From JANNRW01 sp031401815 (GTDB lineage: Bacteria > Desulfobacterota > Desulfuromonadia > Geobacterales > DSM-12255), in assembly GCA_031401815.1 (NCBI GenBank), contig JANNRW010000189.1, positions 1 through 11,507 of the forward strand: a DNA stretch of 11,507 nucleotides, in the 5' to 3' direction. Made by a program: the position numbers and the translations under genes. Below, in pieces: positions 1 through 6,749 of this stretch; the first letter of the stretch is position 1; every line of letters starts with the position of its first letter. Under the pieces are notes generated by a model. It worked only from the letters and a program-made list of their open reading frames with translations, had not been told where the DNA came from and made no database searches.

Positions 1-987
1 AAGAAAGAGAGCAAAATCAGAATATGGATTAACTACACCGGTAACAGAGGTAATCAATCGGGTTTCAGAAATTATTTTGCCATTCAATAAACCTCTTTGC
101 GCTTCTGTAATACTCTTCCCCTGGCGCAGGGCAGCCAGCACTTCACGAAAATCATCCTGAGCACCGGAGACTGTTATCTTTTGTGTGCCTGTTTCACCGA
201 CAGATTGCAGCATCAGCCGGTCATTCATAAAGGCTGTGAACGGCTCACCACCCCCTGCGGGGCCAGGACAGGAGATATGATATTCACTTGAGCCTTTAAG
301 GGTCTGGAAAAGAAGCCAGAGTAAAAAATCCTTTCCAAGCCACTGGTTGGCTCTTATGAGATCCAGAACAGATTCGGTAACCGCCAGATTTCTCTTTGCA
401 AGAAGCTCCTCAAAACTGGCCGGGATGACTTTTGAGGCTCTGGCAAAAGGGTGGATCATGAGAAGGCGCAGACCAGGAAAACTCTTTTTAAACTCGCTTT
501 CAAAGAGCTCAATGGTTTTCGAGCTGAGGGAAGCAAAAGTAACCAGGCCGTTTCTCGTATCCCAGACAACATCATACATGGCGGGTGAAGGGAGTGTACG
601 CACCAGTAGCTTCAGCCGTACAGCATCCCTGATATCTTCGCGTTTCTGCTTTGGGACACGGAAAAACCCTGGATTTGCAGCCAGAAACTGCTGTTCGGCA
701 AGTTGCTGATATGCTTTCAGGAGAGGCGAAGGGATCCGTCGCTGATCCTTGCGCAGAGTGAAGCTGACGTAGTGATCGCGTCGAAAAGGTTACGCTGCCA
801 TAAAATCTGTATTTTGATAATCATCGGTACGTACCCAGCCGATGGAAAGCTCTTCTGCCCCCTCTTCAATACTTCGAAACGCCTGCTTGTCAAGGCAGCC
901 GGCAATCCAGTCAAAAAGGCCTCCTTCCGGATAATCGCCTGTAATCTGAAAGTGGCAGATGCTGACTGTGTTGGATAGTATGCCCAT
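1..987 (-). pseudogene. rdgC: RdgC-like recombination-associated protein, interrupted by an in-frame stop, 3' end outside window
   Basis: RdgC proteins bind double-stranded DNA as a ring and modulate RecA-dependent recombination. Reading leftwards from ATG 987-985, which has an ideal AAGGAGGG site at 998-991, the frame gives MGILSNTVSICHFQ... for 65 codons. It then hits TAA at 792-790 and continues open in the same frame for 263 codons to the left edge. The part after the stop contains blocks that align with E. coli RdgC by eye: an IPSPLLKAY segment (ILPSPVIKQAL in E. coli), LLVRTLPSPAMYDVVWDTRNGLV (LLPRAFSRFNQTMMWIDTVNGLI), and a following SLSSKTIELFES...LRLLMIHPF stretch. The segment before the stop has SIGWVR, like KMGWVP. 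The homology continues across the stop without a frame change, so this is one gene with a nonsense codon or a base error. It already exceeds 320 codons, longer than the 303-residue E. coli protein. No good restart site follows the TAA. The family call is firm; whether the gene is dead is inferred. Confidence 0.82.
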
Positions 988-990
988 AAA

Positions 991-998
991 CCCTCCTT
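991..998 (-). promoter_or_regulatory. Ribosome binding site of the rdgC-like gene
   Basis: The minus strand reads AAGGAGGG three bases before the ATG at 987. This near-perfect Shine-Dalgarno match decides the start over an in-frame ATG at 1035, which has no such site. It also shows that the interrupted gene kept its translation signal. Confidence 0.7.
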
Positions 999-1029
999 GT
1001 AATAGAATGTGAATCCCTAACAGTTGCCG

Positions 1030-1056
1030 CACCACTGGCTCCGACTGCCGCTGGTG
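1030..1056. other. Imperfect hairpin in the leader upstream of the rdgC-like gene
   Basis: CACCACTGGC at 1030-1039 and GCCGCTGGTG at 1047-1056 form a 10-position stem with 8 Watson-Crick pairs around a 7-base loop. It lies about 45 bases upstream of the rdgC-like start, so it would be in the 5' leader of that transcript if the promoter is further right. There is no T run, so it does not look like an intrinsic terminator. Function unknown. Confidence 0.3.
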
Positions 1057-1082
1057 TACGGGCAGAGTCGCTTCATTCGCGC

Positions 1083-1092
1083 GACAATTGTC
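1083..1092. promoter_or_regulatory. Perfect 10-bp palindrome GACAATTGTC, possible operator
   Basis: The site GACAATTGTC is its own reverse complement. It sits in the divergent intergenic space between the rdgC-like gene and the sugar operon, about 95 bases from the former start. Its position suits a dimeric repressor site, but I cannot match it to a known operator, and a 10-bp palindrome can occur by chance. Confidence 0.25.
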
Positions 1093-1169
1093 ACGGATTC
1101 AGATAGAAGCAATTGGATACACCTTTTCCTGAAAAATGACAAGAGAGTTTGGAGAGATGGAATTTATGC

Positions 1170-1196
1170 TTGTAAGAAAGAAAGAATAAATATAAT
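1170..1196 (+). promoter_or_regulatory. Candidate sigma-70 type promoter for the sugar operon
   Basis: A perfect -10 box TATAAT lies at 1191-1196 in an AT-rich stretch. A weak -35 box, TTGTAA (4 of 6 consensus bases), is at 1170-1175 with a short 15-base spacer. It points toward the small reading frame at 1238 and the glycosyltransferase at 1661. It is the clearest promoter-like sequence I see before the operon, but the spacing is not ideal. It would leave a leader of about 450 bases before the glycosyltransferase. Confidence 0.38.
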
Positions 1197-1237
1197 TTAA
1201 CAACTGATGCCAGTTCATACTGTTAAAAGGTTGCCGC

Positions 1238-1570
1238 TTGCCATATAAACGGATCAATAAAAACTTTCATCTGCTCCTTATAGTTGTTCTGGCTGTCAGC
1301 CTGACCTCTCTTGGTATAAGATTCCCTTCGGGAGCCGGCATATCTTCTGCCGGCAAACCCAAACCACGTCCGCGAGCAATCATCAAGAACCAGATAGAAA
1401 CATGCAAGCAGATCATAAAGCAGGTATCGTCTGCAATAGCTCTCAACGATTCCTGTCAGATTGACTATCCTTCATGGTCATCATTGCACCCCCTGCCTGA
1501 ACTCAATTGCCGATATACTGTCGCCTCTGTTACTCACAAACTCTCTCGTGCCCCCCCGTCATACTCCTGA
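1238..1570 (+). CDS. Hypothetical small protein with one hydrophobic N-terminal segment
   Basis: I do not recognise this product, and it may not be a real gene. The frame opens with TTG at 1238, seven bases after AAAAGG, and encodes 110 residues. Residues about 10-26 (FHLLLIVVLAVSLTSLG) are hydrophobic after a basic start (MPYKRINKN). This suggests a membrane anchor or signal peptide, followed by a basic, proline-rich linker (GKPKPRPRA). The rest holds three cysteines and no motif I know. It lies directly downstream of the promoter candidate and 90 bases before the glycosyltransferase, so it could be the first gene of the operon. It could equally be a decayed gene start or a chance frame in a long leader. 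The TTG start and the proline/serine-rich C-terminus argue for caution. Confidence 0.3.
   Translation: MPYKRINKNFHLLLIVVLAVSLTSLGIRFPSGAGISSAGKPKPRPRAIIKNQIETCKQIIKQVSSAIALNDSCQIDYPSWSSLHPLPELNCRYTVASVTHKLSRAPPSYS
1323..1354 (+). other. Two adjacent short hairpins in the operon leader
   Basis: TCCC-TTC-GGGA at 1323-1333 is followed at once by GCCGGCA-TATCTTC-TGCCGGC at 1334-1354, a perfect 7-bp stem with a 7-base loop. Both fall inside the small reading frame but before the first well-supported gene. No T run follows, so they are not an obvious intrinsic terminator, and I cannot match them to a riboswitch class. Confidence 0.3.
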
Positions 1571-1660
1571 ATTTTTAAAACTTTCTTCATATCGCCTGAA
1601 ATCGTCAGAGTTGAGTTATAGCCCGATTCGGTCGCAAGTCATGAAGTTCCAGGAGGCATT

Positions 1661-2665
1661 ATGAGAGTTTCAATTGTCATCCCTGTGTATAATGCAGAAA
1701 AGACCATAGAGTCGCTCTGCAATACCCTGATTGACCTTTATTCCACTGAATATGATCTTGAAATTATTCTGGTGAATGACAACAGCCGGGACAGCAGCCA
1801 TCTTGTCTGTCGCAGGCTACAGGTGGAACAGCCTGACAGAATCATCTACATGCGGCTTGCGCGGAATTTTGGCGAGCATTGTGCTGTCATGGCCGGGTTG
1901 AACCATGCCACAGGCGAGTATTGCGTAATCATGGATGACGATTTCCAGAATCCGCCGGAAGAGATAGCCCGGCTCCTCGCTGAAATGGAAAAGGGGTACG
2001 ATGTGGTTTATACCCAGTACCCTGTCAAGCGCGACAGTTTTTTTCGTAATCTCGGGAGCCTTGCCAATGACAAGATGGCAAACCTGATTCTGCGCAAACC
2101 GGCTGACCTTTATCTCTCCAGCTTCAAGGCTATGAACAGTTTCATGGTGCGCGAAATCATCAAATACCATGGCCCGGATCCGTATATAGACGCCATTATT
2201 CTCCGAACGACCGACAATATAGGCAAAATAGTCGTGCGTCATGACGCAAGGAGGCATGGCTCTTCAGGATACACATTGAAGAAGCTGATCTCACTCTGGG
2301 GGAATATGGTGATCAGCTGTTCTCTAATACCTTTGCGCATACTTGGTGTCATAGGTCTTCTGCTCGCCATTTACGGGCTTTATATGGGGGGGTCTGTTTT
2401 CCTCGATTTTTTGTCGCCTGCTTTTGATGAACTTACCGATCTTCAAACCCTGACAGCGGTTACTGCCTTTTTCAGGGGATTCCAGATGCTGGCCATAAGT
2501 GTAGTTGGTGAATATGTCGGGAGAATTTATCTGTCGCTTAATGCTGATCCGCAGTTCGTGATCCGCGAAAAATTTGCAGCCCGTAAAAAAGCAGTCGTCA
2601 TGGCTGTATCAAAGGGGAGAAGAGCGAGTGACAAGGAAGAGCTTGGCCGGATCTGCGAAACATAA
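1661..2665 (+). CDS. GT2 glycosyltransferase, polyprenyl-phosphate sugar transferase (ArnC/GtrB/DPM1-like)
   Basis: Enzymes of this type move a sugar from an NDP-sugar to undecaprenyl phosphate at the cytoplasmic face of the inner membrane. The 334-residue protein opens with the GT-A fold signature VSIVIPVYNAEKTIESL (residues 3-19). It has the metal and nucleotide binding acidic cluster MDDDFQNP at 91-98, and an ARNFGEHCAVMAGLNHA stretch typical of the family. Two membrane segments follow, around 222-248 and 262-284, ending in GEYVGRIY, which is characteristic of ArnC/GtrB proteins. The length matches the family norm of 310-340. The ATG at 1661 has AGGAGG four bases upstream. It is the first well-supported gene of a six-gene overlapping series that also encodes a GT-C transferase, its natural partner: one loads the lipid carrier, the other uses it. 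The sugar carried is not readable from sequence; the deoxysugar made by the neighbours is the likely one. Confidence 0.9.
   Translation: MRVSIVIPVYNAEKTIESLCNTLIDLYSTEYDLEIILVNDNSRDSSHLVCRRLQVEQPDRIIYMRLARNFGEHCAVMAGLNHATGEYCVIMDDDFQNPPEEIARLLAEMEKGYDVVYTQYPVKRDSFFRNLGSLANDKMANLILRKPADLYLSSFKAMNSFMVREIIKYHGPDPYIDAIILRTTDNIGKIVVRHDARRHGSSGYTLKKLISLWGNMVISCSLIPLRILGVIGLLLAIYGLYMGGSVFLDFLSPAFDELTDLQTLTAVTAFFRGFQMLAISVVGEYVGRIYLSLNADPQFVIREKFAARKKAVVMAVSKGRRASDKEELGRICET
2613..2619 (+). promoter_or_regulatory. Ribosome binding site that sets the dehydratase start
   Basis: AGGGGAG lies inside the end of the upstream glycosyltransferase gene, eight bases before GTG 2628. It favours that GTG as the dehydratase start over the more distant TTG at 2574, which has no comparable site. 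Confidence 0.5.
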
Positions 2666-4103
2666 ACAACCCTCACTGTTGTCGCCAGGAATCTTCTGCT
2701 TCACAGCGGAAGAGGTAACGGATTTTGCGAAATCACTCGGGAGTAAAATCTCCCTGAATTCGTGGCGCAAGGTTAATTCATGGCTTGCTGCACAGCTTGC
2801 CAGACCAAAGTTGGAGGTTGACACGGTTTCTCTCCTGGAGACACAAGGGTGGTTCATTGAGCCTGATACCGGCAATATCAGCCACAATAACGGACGTTTT
2901 TTCTCCATAACAGGTGTTCAGGTACGCCATCGAACCCCTTCAGGGGAACTTGAATGGGATCAGCCACTTATTGATCAGCCTGAGATCGGTATACTCGGGA
3001 TACTGGTAAAGAGGATACGCGGTGTCCTGCATTTCTGTCTCCAGGCAAAGGAAGAGCCTGGGAACCTCAATTCGGTTCAGCTCTCGCCAACTGTCCAGGC
3101 TACATACAGTAACTATACCTGTGCTCATGGGGGGGCACGACCGATGTTTCTGGAGCATTTCCTTGCGCCGGCGCAAGGCAAGCTGCTGTTTGCGAGGTTA
3201 CAGAGTGAAGATGGTGGAAGATTTCTGCATAAATCAAACAGGAACATGCTGGTCAAAACTGAGCATTATACCTCTGTTGACCTTCCTGAAGGCTTTATCT
3301 GGCTCACTCTTGCCCAGATCTCAGGGCTTTTGAAACGGGATAATCTTCTGCACGCAACTACCAGAAGTGTTCTTTCAGCAGTTATGATCGCAGCTGAAGG
3401 GGCAAGTAAAGCCTCTTCTTCAAAGAAAAATGTAACTCAGCATCCGGAGAGGTTTGTCAGGACTGTTGATGATGCACTTCAATGGTTGGATGATGTCAAA
3501 GCCTCGAACCATATACTCATAAAGCGCAAAAATCTAAATGAATTGATGGAGTGGGGGATGGATCGGGACGGTTCATTTTCACATAATGAAGGTCGTTTTT
3601 TCAGGGTGATAGGGGTCAGGGCAACTTCTCCCGTACGTGAAGTAAACAGCTGGAGCCAGCCTGTACTTGATAATCCGGGACAGGGGGTAATCGGACTTCT
3701 TGTGAGAGAGGAAGAGGGAGAGCGTTTTTTTCTGATGCAGGCAAAGGCAGAGGTCGGCAATCAGGGGATAGTCCAGATCGCGCCTACTGTTCAGTTCACT
3801 CCGGGAAATTACCTTGGCAACAAAAAGCTCCCCAAGCCGTTTCTTTTTGACGAGTTTAACGATAATGACCGGTTCCCTCTGCTATTTGAAAACTTTCAGA
3901 GTGAAGAGGGTGCCCGCTTTTACAAGGAATCTCATCTGCACAGGATTCTGCTCCTTCCGAAAGGGAGCGAACTCCCCCTGCCACCGGAATTTCGCTGGAT
4001 ATCCGCAGTTCATCTCAATTTTCTGCTGGGGATGGGAGAAAGGGTGAACTCCTGCGCCAGAAGTATCCTCTCTTGCCTGCTCTGCCTCGGGAGTGAGAAG
4101 TGA
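2628..4103 (+). CDS. NDP-hexose 2,3-dehydratase (EvaA-like)
   Basis: This family removes water across C-2 and C-3 of an NDP-4-keto-6-deoxyglucose (dTDP- in known cases). The resulting unstable 3,4-diketo-2,6-dideoxy sugar is the entry point to 2-deoxysugars. The protein (491 residues from GTG 2628) is an internal duplication, as the family requires. NNGRFFSITG around 87-96 is repeated as NEGRFFRVIG around 320-329; QPLIDQPEIGILGILV recurs as QPVLDNPGQGVIGLLV; LQAKEEPGNLNSVQLSPTVQ recurs as MQAKAEVGNQGIVQIAPTVQ. The repeat offset is about 232 residues. Each half corresponds to one Nudix-like domain of the pseudo-dimer. The gene overlaps the GT2 gene by 38 bases and the GT-C gene by 4 bases. Known members come mostly from actinomycete antibiotic clusters, so finding it inside a Gram-negative glycan operon is notable. 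The start is uncertain (TTG 2574 is the longer option). Confidence 0.92.
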   Translation: MTRKSLAGSAKHKQPSLLSPGIFCFTAEEVTDFAKSLGSKISLNSWRKVNSWLAAQLARPKLEVDTVSLLETQGWFIEPDTGNISHNNGRFFSITGVQVRHRTPSGELEWDQPLIDQPEIGILGILVKRIRGVLHFCLQAKEEPGNLNSVQLSPTVQATYSNYTCAHGGARPMFLEHFLAPAQGKLLFARLQSEDGGRFLHKSNRNMLVKTEHYTSVDLPEGFIWLTLAQISGLLKRDNLLHATTRSVLSAVMIAAEGASKASSSKKNVTQHPERFVRTVDDALQWLDDVKASNHILIKRKNLNELMEWGMDRDGSFSHNEGRFFRVIGVRATSPVREVNSWSQPVLDNPGQGVIGLLVREEEGERFFLMQAKAEVGNQGIVQIAPTVQFTPGNYLGNKKLPKPFLFDEFNDNDRFPLLFENFQSEEGARFYKESHLHRILLLPKGSELPLPPEFRWISAVHLNFLLGMGERVNSCARSILSCLLCLGSEK

Positions 4104-5761
4104 ATATGTTCGGGAAGCTGTCAACTGCCAGGGGATCAGCAAGGCTTCAGTTGAACAGTCTGCTGAAAGGCGATCTTCTGCCGATGGTGCTTCTGGTAGT
4201 AGCAGCCGCAGCTGTAAGAGTATACTCCCTCCAATTTTTCGATGTAATCCCGACTGACGGTACTACTTATGTTGAAACTGCCCGTGATCTCCATCGGGGT
4301 GACTGGAGCGGTGTCGCTGTTTCAGGGCTCTACCCGGTTCTGATTGCTGTCGCAGGCTGGCTGATAACCGATATGGAGAGTGCGGGACAATATGTTTCAC
4401 TCTTTTTCGGCAGCCTGCTCCCTCTGCCGCTCTTTCTGTTGGGAAAGGAGCTATTCTCCCGCAGAGTCGCTTTTGCTGCCTCCCTTATCGTCATAGTCTC
4501 ACCTGTATTAATCAGCTCTTCCTGTCAGGTAATCACGCAAGCCACATACACTACCTTTCAACTGTTCGGAATTCTGCTTGTCTGGCAGCTTTTCAGGAAG
4601 CCGTCCATTTTAAACGGATCTCTTGCAGGTCTCTGTCTTGGGGCAACTTTCTTTACCCGCCCGGAAGGGGTTCTGCTCTTTCTGGTTTTGCCGCTCCCCC
4701 TTTTGTTATTTCAATTACGGGAATTTAAAAAGAAGTGGTCTCCTCTTGCTGCTTATGCCGGTGGATTTATGCTCCTGTTCGGTCTGAACATGCTGCTGAT
4801 TCATGCCGCGACAGGTGAGTGGCAGCTCTCCGCCAAGACAGACAGCGCTTTAAATGATGCTTTGAGTTACTACCTTAAAAAACCTGATCTCATTCATGTG
4901 CCAGGTTATGATCCAAAGGGGTATCTTGACATACTACGGGAGTACCCTGACTTTGTTCTGAAAAACTCCATGGACAATCTGAAGAAGAGCTGGGAAACAG
5001 TACTCCCTTTCTGGGGTTGGTTTCTTCTTATTGCAGGATTTTTTTCCGGCGGATTCAGCTCCAAAAAAAATATGGCCAGGTTTTTTCTCCTTTCAAGCAT
5101 GGCTCCGCTCGCTGTTATAATAGTCTTTTACTATATCTCTTCAGGGTATACAGAAGCTTACCTGCCAATCCTATTTCTCTGGGCAGCCGCTGGCTTTGAT
5201 CGTCTCTACGGGTTTTTCAGTGAGAGGCTGATTCCGGCAGGCAGTCTCGTATGGCAGGAGCGGCTTGCCCGATTCCCGGCAACAGTCATTGCTGCTGCAA
5301 TTTATGCCCTGCTTCTCTTTATGCCCCAGATTCGCGAACCGGTTTCAGATGAAAATTACCAGCCAGCATCTGACAACTACCGGCGGGATGAGAAAAATAT
5401 AGGGCTCTTGTTGAAAGATGCGCTCCCCCCCGGAAAGATCATGACCCGCTGGGCGAGAATTGCTTTTTATGCTCAAAGGGAGTGGATCAGCATTCCTGCA
5501 GGTACCCCATATGAGGAGATTATAGAGCTGGCCAGAAAAAACAGCGTCCGGTTTTTCATTGCCGACGGGACGCTTTATGGTAATCGACCCATGCTCGGGG
5601 TTGAGCTTTTTGAGCCGCTGATGTATCAAGGCCAACCACCCGGATGTTTTTTCCATGACAACCCTGCGGTCAGGGTGAAAGGGCTTCGGCCATACATGCT
5701 TTTTGTCAACCCGAGAAGCATGGGGGTGGTGGTTTATGAAATCGTCCCTGAACAGGGGTGA
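4100..5761 (+). CDS. GT-C fold (GT39/ArnT-like) integral membrane glycosyltransferase
   Basis: Proteins of this class sit in the inner membrane and transfer a sugar from a polyprenyl-phosphate donor to an acceptor on the periplasmic side. The 553-residue sequence starts with a membrane helix (about 26-45). A first external loop, FFDVIPTDGTTYVETA, follows, whose Asp residues (48 and 53) occupy the place of the family's catalytic and metal-binding acids. Many hydrophobic helices follow, with an FTRPEGVLLFLVLPL block typical of the family's central region. After about residue 410 the chain becomes soluble, with a predicted periplasmic domain containing TPYEEIIELARKNSVRFFIADG. GTG 4100 overlaps the dehydratase stop as GTGA; ATG 4106 is a near alternative. 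It probably uses the lipid-linked sugar made by the GT2 gene of this operon. Acceptor (lipid A, O-antigen, protein) unknown. Confidence 0.85.
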   Translation: MNMFGKLSTARGSARLQLNSLLKGDLLPMVLLVVAAAAVRVYSLQFFDVIPTDGTTYVETARDLHRGDWSGVAVSGLYPVLIAVAGWLITDMESAGQYVSLFFGSLLPLPLFLLGKELFSRRVAFAASLIVIVSPVLISSSCQVITQATYTTFQLFGILLVWQLFRKPSILNGSLAGLCLGATFFTRPEGVLLFLVLPLPLLLFQLREFKKKWSPLAAYAGGFMLLFGLNMLLIHAATGEWQLSAKTDSALNDALSYYLKKPDLIHVPGYDPKGYLDILREYPDFVLKNSMDNLKKSWETVLPFWGWFLLIAGFFSGGFSSKKNMARFFLLSSMAPLAVIIVFYYISSGYTEAYLPILFLWAAAGFDRLYGFFSERLIPAGSLVWQERLARFPATVIAAAIYALLLFMPQIREPVSDENYQPASDNYRRDEKNIGLLLKDALPPGKIMTRWARIAFYAQREWISIPAGTPYEEIIELARKNSVRFFIADGTLYGNRPMLGVELFEPLMYQGQPPGCFFHDNPAVRVKGLRPYMLFVNPRSMGVVVYEIVPEQG

Positions 5762-6749
5762 GGATGAAACAGCAGCATCATTCGGCAACAGGGTACGGGT
5801 AGGGGTTCTCGGCTGCTCGGACATTGCGCTTCGCAAATTCATCCCGGCTCTTGCCAGATGCAGATCTGCCTTGCTGACTGCGGTTGCAGGGAGGGATCCG
5901 GCAAAAGCCGCCGAATTTGCAAAAGGGGCTTTATGTCAGGTGATGACTGCTGATGAGATGCTGAGAGCGCCATCCGTTGATCTGATCTATCTCTCTCTCC
6001 CCAATCACCTTCATGAAGAGTGGTCGATACGGGCGCTGGAGAGCGGCAAGCACGTCATCTGTGAAAAACCGCTTGCACTTTCCGCTGCTTCGGCAAAGAG
6101 GATGCTGGCAGTTGCAGGAGAGAGCGGGCGGCTCCTTTATGAAAACCTGATGTTTCTGCATCACCCCCAGCATGCAAAAGTAAAAGAGCTGATTAAAAGC
6201 GGGAAGATCGGAAAGATTGTCGCCTTGCGGAGCAGCTTCTGTTTTCCGCTCCCCAAAAGGGGTGATTTCCGGCTCGATCCGTTACAAGGGGGGGGTGCAT
6301 TTAATGATCTGGCGCGCTATCCGCTCGGAACAGCGCTCTACTTTCTTGAGACATTACCTTCATGCTTTCGGGGTAATTCTCTCTGGCAAGAGAGCCTCAA
6401 TCTGGCGATGCACGGCACTGCCGTAACCGGTCAAGGGGAGTTCTTCTCCTTTTCCCTCGCTTTTGGCCAACAGTATGAATCATATTATGAAATCATGGGT
6501 GATTCTGGCAAAATCAGGCTTGAGAGAGCTTATACAACCCCTGCCGATCATCTGAGCAGGATAGAGATTTTACAGGGTAACCAGCGTAGTGAAATATCTG
6601 TCCCTGCTGCTGATCATTTTCAGTTGATGATAGAAAAGGTCTGCTCCACTATTTTGCAGGGTGGAGATTTTCATCAGTTTCACAAGCAGACAATGGAGCT
6701 TGCCAACCTTGCAGACGAAATGGAAAAAGGGTGCCGTAATGACAGATAG
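5736..6749 (+). CDS. NDP-hexose 3-ketoreductase, Gfo/Idh/MocA family (KijD10-like)
   Basis: The predicted reaction is NAD(P)H-dependent reduction of the C-3 keto group of the 3,4-diketo-2,6-dideoxyhexose released by the dehydratase, trapping it before it breaks down. From ATG 5736 the protein has 337 residues. A Rossmann start VRVGVLGCSDIALRKF lies at 20-35, and the family's EKP motif is at 110-112 with the conserved Lys 111. An ENLMFLHHPQHAKV block sits at 136-149. A later segment runs SFCFPLPKRGDF to GGGAFNDLARYP, with Tyr 195 at the expected catalytic position. The HHPQH and GGGA-x-D-Y-P pattern is what I know from antibiotic sugar 3-ketoreductases such as KijD10, rather than from inositol or glucose-fructose oxidoreductases. 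The gene overlaps the GT-C gene by 26 bases and the aminotransferase by 11. A TTG at 5703 is a less likely longer start. Product stereochemistry at C-3 cannot be read. Confidence 0.85.
   Translation: MKSSLNRGEDETAASFGNRVRVGVLGCSDIALRKFIPALARCRSALLTAVAGRDPAKAAEFAKGALCQVMTADEMLRAPSVDLIYLSLPNHLHEEWSIRALESGKHVICEKPLALSAASAKRMLAVAGESGRLLYENLMFLHHPQHAKVKELIKSGKIGKIVALRSSFCFPLPKRGDFRLDPLQGGGAFNDLARYPLGTALYFLETLPSCFRGNSLWQESLNLAMHGTAVTGQGEFFSFSLAFGQQYESYYEIMGDSGKIRLERAYTTPADHLSRIEILQGNQRSEISVPAADHFQLMIEKVCSTILQGGDFHQFHKQTMELANLADEMEKGCRNDR

Noticed and set aside
97..978. Three plus-strand open frames (97-291, 347-709, 703-978)
   Set aside because: They are antisense to the rdgC-like gene, whose minus-strand frame carries recognisable homology throughout. 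They have no family resemblance of their own.
1461..1664. 67-residue plus-strand frame overlapping the glycosyltransferase start
   Set aside because: It overlaps another uncertain frame, shows no motif, and ends just inside a gene with a clear start and ribosome binding site.
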